In this document: in pieces, positions 40,405 through 50,823 of the stretch
Layout: each line of letters opens with the position of its first letter
Position numbering within the stretch: the stretch's first letter is position 1
Assembly: GCA_019217005.1 (NCBI GenBank)
Contig: JAHBNG010000004.1
Location: 243,991 to 307,990, forward strand
Source: Chloroflexi bacterium TSY
GTDB taxonomy: Bacteria > Chloroflexota > Anaerolineae > Caldilineales > Caldilineaceae
DNA: 64,000 nucleotides
Reading direction: 5' to 3'
Notes under the pieces: generated by a model
Database searches by the model: none
Told to the model about the DNA's origin: nothing
The model's input: only the letters and a program-made list of their open reading frames with translations
Made by a program: the position numbers and the translations under genes

Positions 40405-42585
40405 ATGGCAATTCTTACTGCTTTATCGACGGGTAGAGCCTTATTCAGGGAAAAACAAACTTACAACAAACGTAAGCAAAAAACACCTTGGTTGGCTCGC
40501 GCGTCGGTCTCCACAACGTCATATCCCTCTCCAATAACCTCCCAGAAAGGTTTTGCGCCACCTCACACTTCATCAAATATTGATGGACAGCAACAGCACA
40601 CATCGTTTCTAAGTAGATATACAAAGTCTATCAACCATAAAGTCAGGGCCTTGTTAGAACCATTCGTTGGCGATCTTCGTCATCAACAACTTCAGGAGAT
40701 CACAGAACTGCAAAAGAGTGATTTGGAAAAGCTTGTTGACCGCAATCTCGCTATTTCAGCTGCAATGTTTGGCATAACAGTTGCCGGGGCATTTATCTAC
40801 TGGCCCATCAGCTTGTTAGCTCTCCCTGGCCTTGCCATCGTTGCCACACCTATTTACAAAGCGAGCTATCAATCCTTAATCGAAGAACACCGCGTGAATA
40901 TCGATGTTGTCGATTCAATTGTGATCAGCGTCATTTTTATCACTGGCCATTTCGTCGTGGGAACAATAGGCGCACTCTTTTATTTTGCAAGCAAAAAACT
41001 GTTGATCAAGACAGAAACACGTTCGACCAACAAGTTAGTCAACATCATGGGGCAACAGCCTCGATTTGTTTGGGTCGCCGTGAATGAGAGCGAAGTGCAA
41101 ATTCCATTTGAGCAGTTGCAACCAGGCGATACCGTTGTCATCGACGCAGGGCAAATGATTCCGGTTGATGGTCATATTATTCAAGGACAAGCCTCTGTCG
41201 ATCAACATATGTTGACCGGTGAATCTCAACCGATAGAAAAAGGGAGCGGCGATCCTTGTTTTGCCTCTACTATCATTTTGGCTGGGCGCATTTATGTCAA
41301 AGTAGAGAAAGCTGGAACAGAAACCGTTGCTGCTCAAATTGGAAAGATTCTAAACAACACCCTCGATTTCAAAGAAACAATGCTGTCTAGAGGACAAGAA
41401 ATAGCTGATAAATCCGCTTTACCGATGTTATTGTTAAGTACCCTCAGCATCCCAAGAGTTGGTTTAATTGGTGGAGCAACAATGCTAAACTCTAGCTTTG
41501 GATATAGCTTGAGAATGATTTCACCCATGATGATGTTGAATTTTCTAACGATTGCATCTCAACAAGGAATTCTCATTAAGGATGGTCGTTCACTAGAGCA
41601 ATTAAGCAAAGTAGATACTGTTGTCTTTGATAAAACTGGCACACTTACCTTGACTCAGCCCCACGTTGGAAAGATCTATCCTTTATATGATGTCTCCGAA
41701 GACCAGCTCTTAACCTATGCAGCGGCCGCGGAGGTTAAGCAAACTCATCCTATTGCTTTAGCCATCCTTCATGAAGCCAAAGCCCGTCAACTCACCTTGC
41801 CCCCAATTCATGAAGCTGAATATGAAATTGGCTATGGGATTAAAGTAACTCTACAGGATCAAGTTATTTATGTCGGGAGTGCGAGATTTATGGAGATGAC
41901 AGGAATCGAAGTCTCAACAACCGCACAAACTTTGGCCGACTACGCACATCAGCATGGATACTCTCTTGTTTATATCGCAGTTGACCAGCAACTGTATGGG
42001 GCAATTGAACTGCATCCCACCATTCGACCAGAGGTACAACAAATCGTTCAAGCACTGCGAGCAAAAAATATCTCCCTCTATATTCTCTCCGGTGACCATG
42101 AACAGCCCACTCAACGATTGGCACAAGAGTTAGGAATTGAGAATTATTTTTCTGAAGTGCTACCAGAGGAGAAAGCAGATTTAATTACTTCACTCAAAAA
42201 ACAGCGGAAAACCATCTGTTTTGTCGGGGATGGAATTAATGACTCTATTGCCTTGAAGAAAGCAGATGTTTCGATATCCCTGCGTGGTGCGTCCACCATC
42301 GCTACCGATATTGCTCAAATTATATTGATGAATGAAACATTAAATCAACTTATTCTTTTGTTTGAATTGGGTGATCAATTTAACTATCACATGAAAATTA
42401 ATGTATTGACATCCATCGTGCCCAGCATCGTGACGCTTGGCGGCGTTTTCATTTTTGGTTTCGGTATTGCCGCCTCGGTCATATCTAATCAAATTGGTCT
42501 AATCGTCGGAATCGGCAATTCGATGCATCCTTTTCTGACCTATCAACAATCCGTGAATCGAAGAAAAATCTTACCAAGGATTTAA
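40405..42585 (+). CDS. P1-type cation-transporting ATPase without a CPC motif
   Basis: 726 residues from ATG 40405 (GAGGA upstream; a TTG at 40402 is possible). It has the full catalytic set: TGES near residue 270, DKTGTLT with Asp 409, HP motif (VKQTHPIALAI), and GDGINDS near 608. The fold is that of the P1B metal-transporter branch. The membrane metal site normally carries CPC or SPC; here the corresponding helix reads GYSLRMISPMMMLNF, so the ion is uncertain. The N-terminal 75 residues are Ser/Gln-rich with no metal-binding domain. The neighbour upstream is EgtD and, beyond it, the inactive homologue. Confidence 0.88.
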   Translation: MAILTALSTGRALFREKQTYNKRKQKTPWLARASVSTTSYPSPITSQKGFAPPHTSSNIDGQQQHTSFLSRYTKSINHKVRALLEPFVGDLRHQQLQEITELQKSDLEKLVDRNLAISAAMFGITVAGAFIYWPISLLALPGLAIVATPIYKASYQSLIEEHRVNIDVVDSIVISVIFITGHFVVGTIGALFYFASKKLLIKTETRSTNKLVNIMGQQPRFVWVAVNESEVQIPFEQLQPGDTVVIDAGQMIPVDGHIIQGQASVDQHMLTGESQPIEKGSGDPCFASTIILAGRIYVKVEKAGTETVAAQIGKILNNTLDFKETMLSRGQEIADKSALPMLLLSTLSIPRVGLIGGATMLNSSFGYSLRMISPMMMLNFLTIASQQGILIKDGRSLEQLSKVDTVVFDKTGTLTLTQPHVGKIYPLYDVSEDQLLTYAAAAEVKQTHPIALAILHEAKARQLTLPPIHEAEYEIGYGIKVTLQDQVIYVGSARFMEMTGIEVSTTAQTLADYAHQHGYSLVYIAVDQQLYGAIELHPTIRPEVQQIVQALRAKNISLYILSGDHEQPTQRLAQELGIENYFSEVLPEEKADLITSLKKQRKTICFVGDGINDSIALKKADVSISLRGASTIATDIAQIILMNETLNQLILLFELGDQFNYHMKINVLTSIVPSIVTLGGVFIFGFGIAASVISNQIGLIVGIGNSMHPFLTYQQSVNRRKILPRI

Positions 42586-42601
42586 GCAAGGAAATATAAA
42601 T

Positions 42602-43229
42602 ATGGAAGCGTGGAACGAGACCTGGGGAACAGAAGCTGGGCGAAAAGAGTGGATTGAGCCAGATCAATTCGTCATTGACCTTTTACCCACCTTACAACAA
42701 GCCGGTGTGCAACGTGGGCTCGACTTGGGGTTTGGGGTTGGTCGACACGCCATTTTTCTGGCGAAGCAAGAAATTGAGATGTATGGTCTCGATGCTGCAG
42801 CCAATGGAGTTTCTTACGCATCTCAGTGGGCTGAGCAAGAGGGCGTTTCCCTCACTTTAACGACAGGTGATATGTCGCAGCTTCCTTACGATGACAATTT
42901 TTTCGATCTGATTATTACCTGGAATGTTATCTATCATGGCACCGTTGATTTTATTGAGCAGACAGTCAAAGAAGTCGAACGTTGCCTCAAACCGAGTGGT
43001 CGCTTGCTCTGCACGCTCATCTCCCATTCACACAAGCGCTACAAACACCTTTGTAATCCCCGGCGGTGGCGAAGCCAGTCATCCTCACCACTACTTCGAC
43101 CAGTCTGAGGTCCAACAACTGCTCCGAAATTTCACCATCCATCGCTGCGAAGATGTAGACCATGCCGTTGACCAATCAGGTAGCAATCATTGGCAGATCT
43201 ATGCAGAATTAGCTACGTGCCGAATATAA
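42602..43229 (+). pseudogene. SAM-dependent class I methyltransferase, frameshifted
   Basis: AAGGAA before ATG 42602, seventeen bases after the ATPase gene. SAM-binding motif LDLGFGVGRHAIFLA near residue 40, then GLDAAANGVSYASQWA and DLIITWNVIYHG. After GRLLCTLISHSHKRYK the frame shifts (about 43040-43050) to NTFVIPGGGEASHPHHYFDQ, which is the normal continuation of this TehB-like group. A few residues may be missing at the break. The end overlaps the convergent MBL gene by about 30 bases. Confidence 0.8.
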
Positions 43230-44014
43230 CGTTCGGCAGACCGCCTCACGGCGCCTTTCGCGTCAGATAAAACCACACTCTCCCACCACCCCCCATATAT
43301 TCTGTCGAATGCAAAGGGCTGCACGGCATCCACAATCCCTTGCACTGTCACTGCGTTAAGGGGGACTGAGTTTGGATATGAATACATAAAGGTCACGAAG
43401 CGTTTATCAGCGACAACCATAATGGTATCGCTCGTCAACAATACACCTTTGTTATCTGCCCCCTTGGCCCAGTGTAAAACAGTGGAGCCAGGAAAGTGAC
43501 CGCCACAACGGATCAGGGTAACATCATCGTTTAACCTATGTGTATTCTCTTCCCAAAAAATAATGACTGGGTCCGGACGCATCACCCATTCTCGATCTGT
43601 TGCATGAAGGTAGATGGGGACATCACCAAAGGCTCGGCTCCATTCGATCATGCTGTCGTAGAAGTGAGGATGTGAAATGGCAATGGCACTGATCCCTCCT
43701 AGGGCATTTAGAGCATCCACCGTCGCCTCGTCAATCAAGCTCATGCAGTCCCAAAGCACATTTCCATGAGGTGTTTGTACCAGCAATGGACGTTGGCCAA
43801 TCGCAAACTTTGGTTCAGTCACAATGCCGGTTAGCCTTGGTTCGACTTCGCGCAACACGTTACGATGGCGTGGACGCATCTCGTCCAAAGTCGTCCAGTT
43901 CTGGCCATCGGGATGGATATATTGGCGGTCATCTTCACAGATAGGGCAACGTTCAGGCTTCGTGGCAGTAGCTGCCTGCTGAACACCACAAGTTGTGCAG
44001 ATATAGTTTTTCAT
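43199..44014 (-). CDS. Zinc-ribbon plus MBL-fold hydrolase
   Basis: 271 residues from ATG 44014 (GAGG seven bases upstream). A rubredoxin-like pair (CTTCGVQQ and CPICEDDRQY) lies in the first 30 residues. The MBL fold follows: SHPHFYD near residue 120 as the H-x-H-x-D-type metal motif (only partial), HFPGSTVLHW, and LLTSDTIMVV. MBL-fold enzymes hydrolyse esters, thioesters or phosphate esters, and some act on lactones; no substrate is evident. Two palindromic repeats lie directly upstream. Confidence 0.85.
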   Translation of the reverse strand: MKNYICTTCGVQQAATATKPERCPICEDDRQYIHPDGQNWTTLDEMRPRHRNVLREVEPRLTGIVTEPKFAIGQRPLLVQTPHGNVLWDCMSLIDEATVDALNALGGISAIAISHPHFYDSMIEWSRAFGDVPIYLHATDREWVMRPDPVIIFWEENTHRLNDDVTLIRCGGHFPGSTVLHWAKGADNKGVLLTSDTIMVVADKRFVTFMYSYPNSVPLNAVTVQGIVDAVQPFAFDRIYGGWWESVVLSDAKGAVRRSAERYIRHVANSA

Positions 44015-44047
44015 ATTCGCCTCGTTTGGATATTCACTCAAAAATGG

Positions 44048-44125
44048 GAGTGTGTCCCAGAGTGTGTAAATGTAGCGGTTCTCTGACTGGGCAATGTTTA
44101 TTTACACACTTTGTGGTACACACTC
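44048..44125 (+). repeat. GTGTATACCAC palindromic repeat, copy 2
   Basis: GAGTGTGTCCCAGAGTGTGT ... TTTACACACTTTGTGGTACA. Arms pair along about 22 bases. It lies upstream of the MBL gene on the opposite strand. Confidence 0.8.
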
Positions 44126-44164
44126 TCAAAAATAGACTGAGATAGAGCCACAGCAACGCAATCA

Positions 44165-44244
44165 GGTGGTATCCCAAACTGTGTGTAAATTCGATTTTTC
44201 TCTGAGAAGCCAAGTAACTTTTACACAATTTGTGGTATACCACC
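44165..44244 (+). repeat. GTGTATACCAC palindromic repeat, copy 3
   Basis: GGTGGTATCCCAAACTGTGT ... TTTACACAATTTGTGGTATA. It forms a tandem pair with copy 2, about 40 bp apart. Confidence 0.8.
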
Positions 44245-44379
44245 CGCAATTATGCCACAACTGCGTTGCGAATTCATCATTTTAAGGGGCAGAATCGATC
44301 CTGTTCATTGGGACAGTCAAGGCGTTGCTTTGATTAAGAGTTATAACCGCAGGTATAATCTTCTGATAAAAAATAAATA

Positions 44380-44458
44380 CTTATCCGAAAAGTTCTGTGA
44401 CGATGCATTCTCACTCGAGAAGCTGCTCGCACTCACAACCACTTTTCGGATAGGTTCT
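44380..44458 (+). repeat. CTTATCC palindromic repeat, copy 2
   Basis: CTTATCCGAAAAGTTCTGTG ... CACTTTTCGGATAGGTTCT. It is the best preserved copy of the family. Confidence 0.85.
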
Positions 44459-44520
44459 AAATCTCAAGACAGAAACCATGAATCACGCACCACGCATCAG
44501 ATCTTAAAGGAGCACCTTCC

Positions 44521-45381
44521 ATGATTGAAAAACGACCCTTTGGTCGCACGGACCACATGAGCACAGCGACACTATTTGGGGGCGTCGCCGTTGGACGTGC
44601 AACGCAAGACGAAGCTGATCAGATTTTGGAGCTACTATTCAAATATGGCGTCAACCATATCGACACAGCAGCTGGCTATGGTGATTCGGAGCTGCGCATC
44701 GGCAAATGGATGAAACAGCATAGAGGGGATTTCTTTCTGGCGACCAAAACTGGTGAGCGGACATATGCAAAGGCCAAAGAACAGATCCACAAATCGCTCA
44801 AACGGTTACAAACAGATCATGTTGACCTGATCCAGCTTCATTCTCTCTCTCACCCTGATGAGTGGGAAGTGGCTCTAGGGGAGGGGGGCGCACTCGAGGC
44901 AGCGATCGAAGCACGTGAGCAAGGACTGGTACGTTTTATTGGCGTCACGGGGCATGGTTGGAATATCGCCGCCATGCACAAGCGGAGCCTCGGTCGTTTT
45001 GATTTCGACTCTGTGCTTCTGCCCTACAGCTACATCATGCACAAAAATGGGCGATATCGCAACGATTTCGACGAGGTTGTCTCATATTGTGAAGAGGGAA
45101 ATATAGCGGTACAGACGATCAAAGCGATTGCTCGCGGTCCTTGGGCGACGGCTGAACGAACCCACAATCCTTGGTACCAACCCCTCGTGGAACAAGAGGA
45201 TATTGATCGAGGGGTCCATTGGGTGCTTGGGCGTCCAAATATTTTTCTGAATACGGCTGGTGATATGGAGTTGCTGCCCAAATTGTTCGATGCTGCGAGT
45301 CGCTTCGAGGCACGTCCAAGTGACGTCGAGATGGAAGCGATGGTAGCCGAACGGAAACTAACGTCCATTTTTGGAATTTAG
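44521..45381 (+). CDS. Aldo/keto reductase
   Basis: 286 residues, a single TIM-barrel aldo/keto reductase. Catalytic Asp and Tyr are in [16 protein letters not shown], the Lys in FLATKTGER and the His in [12 protein letters not shown]. It also has [12 protein letters not shown]. It uses NADPH or NADH to reduce carbonyls; the substrate is not clear. AAAGGAG lies eleven bases before the ATG. The following 300 bases hold no gene on this strand. Confidence 0.9.
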   Translation: MIEKRPFGRTDHMSTATLFGGVAVGRATQDEADQILELLFKYGVNHIDTAAGYGDSELRIGKWMKQHRGDFFLATKTGERTYAKAKEQIHKSLKRLQTDHVDLIQLHSLSHPDEWEVALGEGGALEAAIEAREQGLVRFIGVTGHGWNIAAMHKRSLGRFDFDSVLLPYSYIMHKNGRYRNDFDEVVSYCEEGNIAVQTIKAIARGPWATAERTHNPWYQPLVEQEDIDRGVHWVLGRPNIFLNTAGDMELLPKLFDAASRFEARPSDVEMEAMVAERKLTSIFGI

Positions 45382-45678
45382 ACGTTATTCTATCATTTTC
45401 AAATTGACCAATGGGGCTTGTTCAAATGAGCGAACAGGATAGCTAACAAATTGCAGCCCTTAGAAAACGACAAAGAATTCAGATAGGAACAAATAATTTG
45501 TTCCTCAAACTTTCTTTTCTCTGATCACTCCACCATTTCATTGCCGAGGCTTCTCATTCGCTGTTGTCTGAATTCGCTGTCGTCTGTGCCTATTTGCAAA
45601 CTCATTTTTGAACCATCCCGACCAATGCAAGGAGAAGTCCATTCGGAGGACGATCTACGAATGGATGAGCTTTTTCTG
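45382..45678. other. Spacer between convergent genes
   Basis: I see no gene, repeat or strong terminator here. Confidence 0.4.
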
Positions 45679-46947
45679 TCACAACCATTCGACAATTGTC
45701 GCTTCTCCTTGTCCCACGCCCACGCAAAGCATTGCCAGGCCATAACGCATCGATTCTCCATCGTCTGCACGCCGCTGCATTTCGTAAAGAAGCGTCGTGA
45801 GGATACGTGCACCAGAGCAACCCAATGGATGGCCCAATGCGATTGCGCCACCATTGACGTTTGTGATCTCTTCGCTCAAGTGCAGCTCACGTAGCACAGC
45901 AAGCGCCTGGACGGCAAATGCCTCATTGAGTTCTGCCAGATCAATCTTATCAATCGACAGCTCGGCGCGTTTCAAGACTTTGCGTGCAGCATAGACTGGG
46001 CCAAGCCCCATGACGCGGGGATCGACACCTGCCGCTGCCGAGGCAATCCACCGCGCCATTGGCCGAATGCCTAACTCTTTTGCTTTAGCAGCGGACATCA
46101 AGACCATGGCACAGGCCCCATCGTTTAGTCCGCTGGCATTTCCGGCTGTTACTGTCCCTTCGTGACGAAATGCTGGACGCAGTTTCGCCAATTGACTCAA
46201 ACTAGTAGCTAGCTCATATCCATTCTCTGTTTTGGTGTAGCGTGGGTGTTCGTCGGTCTTGAATATGAACGGCTCACGTTTGCGTTGGGGAATGCTGACA
46301 GGGACAATCTCTCGTTCGAAATAGCCATGGTTGATGGCGTGAACTGCACGTTGCTGGCTTTGTAGGGCAAAAGCATCCTGCTCTTTACGCGAGATCGGAC
46401 CACCCTCAATGTTACCTGCGCAGCTCATGTCAAAGATGTTCTCCGCAGTTTCACCCATGGCTTCTAATGGGAAAAGTGCTTCCATCTGTGGATTTGGATA
46501 GCGCCAGCCCAAGGTTGTATCGTAGCTGGTGATGTTGCCGGAGGGACCAAAACCAATCGGATTTTTTGGCATTGAATAGGGCGCACGGGTCATGCTCTCT
46601 ACACCGCCGGCAATAAAGACATCACCTTCACCACATTTGATGGCACGCGCCGCCTGATTGACGGCATTCAAGCCGCTCGCACAGAGACGATTGACAGTGA
46701 CGCCAGCGACGTGATGGGACAATCCAGCTAAGAGTAACGCCATGCGCGCGACATTGCGATTGTCTTCACCCGCTTGGTTTGCACAGCCCAAATAGACTTC
46801 TTCAACAAGAGCAGGGTCGATTGCGGCACGATTGATGGCTTCTTTGATCGCGACCGCGGCTAAATCATCTGGACGAACTTGGGAAAGTGCGCCGCGGATA
46901 CGTCCGATTGGCGTGCGCACGGCGCTGGCAATGACGGCTTCGTTCAT
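45679..46947 (-). CDS. Acetyl-CoA acyltransferase (thiolase)
   Basis: 422 residues, full-length thiolase. Catalytic Cys in [12 protein letters not shown] near residue 88, His in [17 protein letters not shown] near 378, and the second Cys in [17 protein letters not shown] near the end. It catalyses the reversible thiolytic cleavage of 3-oxoacyl-CoA. The overall pattern resembles acetyl-CoA acetyltransferase or 3-oxoadipyl-CoA thiolase (PcaF/PaaJ), but sequence alone does not decide. It follows the pyrophosphatase gene by 39 bases on the same strand and may share its transcript. Confidence 0.92.
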   Translation of the reverse strand: MNEAVIASAVRTPIGRIRGALSQVRPDDLAAVAIKEAINRAAIDPALVEEVYLGCANQAGEDNRNVARMALLLAGLSHHVAGVTVNRLCASGLNAVNQAARAIKCGEGDVFIAGGVESMTRAPYSMPKNPIGFGPSGNITSYDTTLGWRYPNPQMEALFPLEAMGETAENIFDMSCAGNIEGGPISRKEQDAFALQSQQRAVHAINHGYFEREIVPVSIPQRKREPFIFKTDEHPRYTKTENGYELATSLSQLAKLRPAFRHEGTVTAGNASGLNDGACAMVLMSAAKAKELGIRPMARWIASAAAGVDPRVMGLGPVYAARKVLKRAELSIDKIDLAELNEAFAVQALAVLRELHLSEEITNVNGGAIALGHPLGCSGARILTTLLYEMQRRADDGESMRYGLAMLCVGVGQGEATIVEWL

Positions 46948-46986
46948 AAAAGCACTGATTTTGAGCGGATTAAGCGGATTTTAGAT

Positions 46987-49053
46987 TTAGAAACTAAAAA
47001 TGCCCGAACCAAATGCAGTGGCAAAGACCAGCGCCACGATGCTCATGAGTTTGATCAAAATGTTTAGTGCAGGGCCACTGGTGTCCTTGAATGGGTCGCC
47101 AACTGTATCACCGACGACGGCAGCCTTGTGTGCGTCAGAGCCTTTGCCGCCCATCTCGCCTGTTTCGATCCACTTCTTGGCGTTGTCCCAAGCGCCGCCT
47201 GCGTTTGCCATCATGACGGCCAGAAGGAAACCCGAGGAAATTGCGCCGACAAGCAGACCGGCCAGCGCTTCTTTACCAAGAACAAATCCAACAAGCAGCG
47301 GAACAATGACTGCCAATGCGCCGGGAATAATCATCTCGCGCAGCGCACTTTGGGTGCTAATGCCAACACACGTTTTGTAGTCAGGCGTACCAGTTCCATC
47401 CATCAATCCTGGAATTTCTTGGAACTGACGGCGCACCTCCAGCACGATTTCATACGCTGCTTTCCCCACAGCGGTCATGGTCAGTGCAGCAAAAAGATAG
47501 GGCAGCATGGCACCGATCAGAACGCCCGGCAACATGGTAGGATTCAGCAAGTTCAAGTTTTCAATTCCGGCTGCGCTGACATATGCGGCCATGAGAGCTA
47601 GAGCAGTCAGGACAGCCGAGCCGATGGCAAAGCCTTTGCCGGTTGCAGCAGTTGTGTTGCCCAAGCTATCTAATGCATCTGTACGGTCACGTACTTCGCT
47701 TGGCAATTCGCTCATTTCAGCGATACCACCGGCGTTGTCCGCAACCGGGCCATATGCATCCGTTGCCAACGTGACACCCAGAGTACTCAACATCCCAACG
47801 CCAGCAAGTGCCACGGCATAGAGTCCACCGCTAAAGAGCTGTTCCTGCATCGTGCCTTCCCCCGGCATACCGAGCCAAAGACTCAGCAAGATAGAAACTG
47901 ACACAATCAACACTGGGGCGACTGTGCTCACCATCCCCACAGCAAGCCCTTGAATAATCAGCGTGGCATCACCAGTTTCTGACGCTTTTGCGATCTGTTG
48001 GGTCGGATTTTCGGTGTAAGATGTATAATATTCCGTGAAGTAAGCGATCGCATTTCCTGCCACCAATCCAACTAAAATCACCGCCCAGAAGCGGAAACTG
48101 ATACCCGATAAAGGAACCATAATCGCAGCCAAGACCAGTACCAGACCAGACGCCCCCCAGACGGCACGGCGTAAGGTCGCGAGCAATTCTTCCTGACCAG
48201 CATCTTCCTCGGTCTGAACGAGAAACGTTCCAACAAGCGCAGAAATGATTCCAACGCCAGCAACTAAGAATGGCAAGCCCATGTAACCCAAGGTCGCTCC
48301 AGCAATCGTCGCGCCCAATGTGGCAGCGGCGATTATGGAACCACTATAGCTTTCAAAGAGATCTGCTCCCATACCAGCCACATCGCCTACATTGTCACCC
48401 ACATTGTCCGCAATGACAGCTGGATTTCGGGGATCATCTTCAGGAATCCCCTGCTCCACCTTCCCTACAAGATCGGCACCGACGTCGGCAGCTTTTGTGT
48501 AAATCCCGCCTCCAACGCGAGCAAAGAGAGCAATGCTGCTGGCACCAAAGCCAAAACCGGCTACATAATTCATGTTGCCATCAAAAACGAGATAAAGAAT
48601 CGTTAGACCAAGAATGCTGAAGGCGACAACTGACATGCCCATAATCGAGCCACTACCAAACGCCACGCGCAAACCGTCATTTAAGCTACGGTTGGCCGCA
48701 GCGGCTGTACGGACATTGGACCGTACGGCAATATACATTCCCAGATAGCCTGCGCCGGCGGATGCAATTGCGCCGATAATAAAACAGAGTGCTGTTTGCC
48801 ACCCAATAAAGGCCAAAATGATCACAGCAACAACAACAACAAAGGCGCCTAGATAGGTATATTCTCGATTCAAAAATGCGGCAGCGCCCTCTTGGATCGC
48901 TTGTGCAATTCCCTGCATCGTCTCATTTCCCGCATCTTCCGCAAGGACGTTACGAATCTGCCACAAAACAAAACCGACGGCCACGAGTCCAAACAACAGT
49001 GCGAATACTGCTGATGCATTTCCTTGTAACAAGGTACTGTCTCCCTTATACAT
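46987..49053 (-). CDS. hppA: Membrane-bound proton- or sodium-pumping pyrophosphatase
   Basis: 688 residues from ATG 49053 (the longer start at 49077 adds 8 residues without membrane or motif content). It has about 16 membrane segments with the family motifs [20 protein letters not shown] and [20 protein letters not shown] for pyrophosphate and Mg binding, and [32 protein letters not shown] has Ala where the K-independent class has Lys, so it is likely of the K+-dependent class. It converts pyrophosphate to phosphate while pumping H+ or Na+. The [18 protein letters not shown] end is intact. The gene shows no frameshift. Confidence 0.95.
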   Translation of the reverse strand: MYKGDSTLLQGNASAVFALLFGLVAVGFVLWQIRNVLAEDAGNETMQGIAQAIQEGAAAFLNREYTYLGAFVVVVAVIILAFIGWQTALCFIIGAIASAGAGYLGMYIAVRSNVRTAAAANRSLNDGLRVAFGSGSIMGMSVVAFSILGLTILYLVFDGNMNYVAGFGFGASSIALFARVGGGIYTKAADVGADLVGKVEQGIPEDDPRNPAVIADNVGDNVGDVAGMGADLFESYSGSIIAAATLGATIAGATLGYMGLPFLVAGVGIISALVGTFLVQTEEDAGQEELLATLRRAVWGASGLVLVLAAIMVPLSGISFRFWAVILVGLVAGNAIAYFTEYYTSYTENPTQQIAKASETGDATLIIQGLAVGMVSTVAPVLIVSVSILLSLWLGMPGEGTMQEQLFSGGLYAVALAGVGMLSTLGVTLATDAYGPVADNAGGIAEMSELPSEVRDRTDALDSLGNTTAATGKGFAIGSAVLTALALMAAYVSAAGIENLNLLNPTMLPGVLIGAMLPYLFAALTMTAVGKAAYEIVLEVRRQFQEIPGLMDGTGTPDYKTCVGISTQSALREMIIPGALAVIVPLLVGFVLGKEALAGLLVGAISSGFLLAVMMANAGGAWDNAKKWIETGEMGGKGSDAHKAAVVGDTVGDPFKDTSGPALNILIKLMSIVALVFATAFGSGIFSF

Positions 49054-49381
49054 GTTACGCCCACTACACGAACGCAATAAACCTTCAACAATGAGTCATA
49101 TTGAGGATTGTAACCGCCATGTTTTCTTTGTGTGTGAGCTTGGTTTGTACTATATAATAGCTGGAACAATAAAAAATCTCTGTTGGTTCATATTACCGAC
49201 AGAGACTACATTAATGATATCACTACACCAATGTAGCGAAATGATAACTGTACTATTTTAGAGGGGAGGGAACAATTCGTCAAATTAGCGAGCGTTCTGG
49301 AAAAATTCCTTGACCGGTGACAATGGCAATGATACAATTCAATCAGGTATTGTCTATCAAAATTTTGTAGACAAAACAGTA

Positions 49382-50613
49382 GTGTTTTGTCAGATAAGTT
49401 ATAATACGGTAAACTCTGCCAGAAAGTGACTAAAAAAACGAGGAGGCAGAGAGAAATGAAGCAAGTATATAAAGTTAAACTAAGTGATAAAGACAGAAAT
49501 GAATTAAGGCGAATAACGGCAAAAGGAAAAGAGAACGTAAGAAAGATAAGAAGGGCACATATTCTGCTCTTGTCAGATGGAGGAAAAACAGACAGAGAAA
49601 TCATGGAACGAGTGGGAGTGACGCGAGCAACGGTGGTGCGAATCCGCAAAAGATATGTGACGGAAGGGCTAACCAAAGCCCTAGAAGAGAGGCCAAGAAG
49701 CGGACGACCAGTCGAGATTAGTAACGAAGCCAGAGCCAAAATCACGGCACTAGCGTGTACGAAAGGACCAGATGGGCGAAGCCGATGGACTTTAAGGCTG
49801 CTAGCAACCACAGCGGTTGAGTTAAAGTTTGTGGAAGACATTTCGCATGAAACCGTGAGTGAAATTCTGAAAAAAAACGAACTGAAACCCCATTTGAAGG
49901 TGCAGTGGTGTATCGGAAAGTTAACACCTACATACTTGTGGCACATGGAACAAATCTTGGACCTCTATGCACAGCCCTATGACCCCAAGAATCCTCTCTG
50001 GTGTTACGATGAAAAAACCTTGTCAGCTCTTGGGCGATACAATCGTGCCGATTGAGATGAAACCAGGCAAGAAATGGCGCTATGATCATCACTATGAACG
50101 CAAGGGCATCTGTTACATCTTGATTGCTTACCAGCCACACACTGGACAGCGGGTTGTTCAGATTACCGAACGGCGCAGAGGCCAAGAGTATGCTCGCTTC
50201 ATGCATGATCTCAAAACGAAACACAATCCTGATGCCGATTCATTACAGATTGTTCAGGATAATCTCAACATTCATTCACCCAGTTCCTTCTACACCATCT
50301 TTTCGCCTGAGGAAGCTTTCGCTCTGGCTCAGCACTTTCAGATGGTTTATACCCCCGTCAACGGGAGTTGGCTTAATATGGTTGAAATTGAACTCTCGGT
50401 TATCACTCGCCAAGTTCTTGATCGCCGCATTGATTCCAAAGAGCTTCTTGAGACTGTTGTCCTTGCTCTTGTCAACGAGCGCAATGAACAATCCGCTACC
50501 ATTCAATGGCAATTTACCCCCGCTCTCGCTCGCCAGAAGTTCCAGCGTTTCTATCCTGTTTTGGATACCGATTCTGATGACCAACCTGTATCATAACTTA
50601 TCTGACAAAACAC
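49382..50613 (+). mobile_element. IS630-family insertion sequence, 1232 bp
   Basis: Ends GTGTTTTGTCAGATAAGTTA and TAACTTATCTGACAAAACAC (the matching inverted end), flanked by TA at 49380-49381 and 50614-50615. It sits between hppA and iscS. It carries one transposase broken by a frame change. Confidence 0.92.
49456..50596 (+). pseudogene. IS630-family transposase, +1 frame break at an A6 run
   Basis: Starts at ATG 49456 (GGAGG upstream). Two helix-turn-helix-like parts (DREIMERVGVTRATVVRIRK and RWTLRLLATTAVELKF) precede the catalytic domain. The frame ends right after CYDEK. The rest (PCQLLGDTIVPIEMKPGK, VQDNLNIHSPSSFYTIFSPE, NGSWLNMVEIELSVITRQVL) is in the +1 frame. Reading one A fewer at 50012-50017 gives the normal DEKPCQLLGDT and a 379-residue protein. 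The break lies inside the catalytic domain. Whether it is programmed or a mutation is open. Confidence 0.85.
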
Positions 50614-50823
50614 TAGTATACTGTCGCCGAAAGGATGACAGTTTACCGTAGGTCCCGCCGGAGACGGGACAAGTGACAAGAGAGCGACCGTTTCCAAGTG
50701 AAGATTCAGGCTTCTTGGTGCTCGTCACTTCTCTGAAGTGACCTACAGTTTATCATTACTAGCTTCTCTCAACATTGGTGACAATGTAGTAGCAAAGAGA
50801 GTGGTAGCAAAGAGAGCAAAAAT

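Noticed and set aside
46879..47601. Plus-strand open frames over the thiolase and hppA genes
   Set aside because: Shadows of hppA and thiolase, which have full motif sets on the minus strand.
49206..49946. 246-codon minus-strand open frame across the IS630 left end
   Set aside because: It is antisense to the IS630 transposase and made of low-complexity Ser/Leu/Phe stretches.
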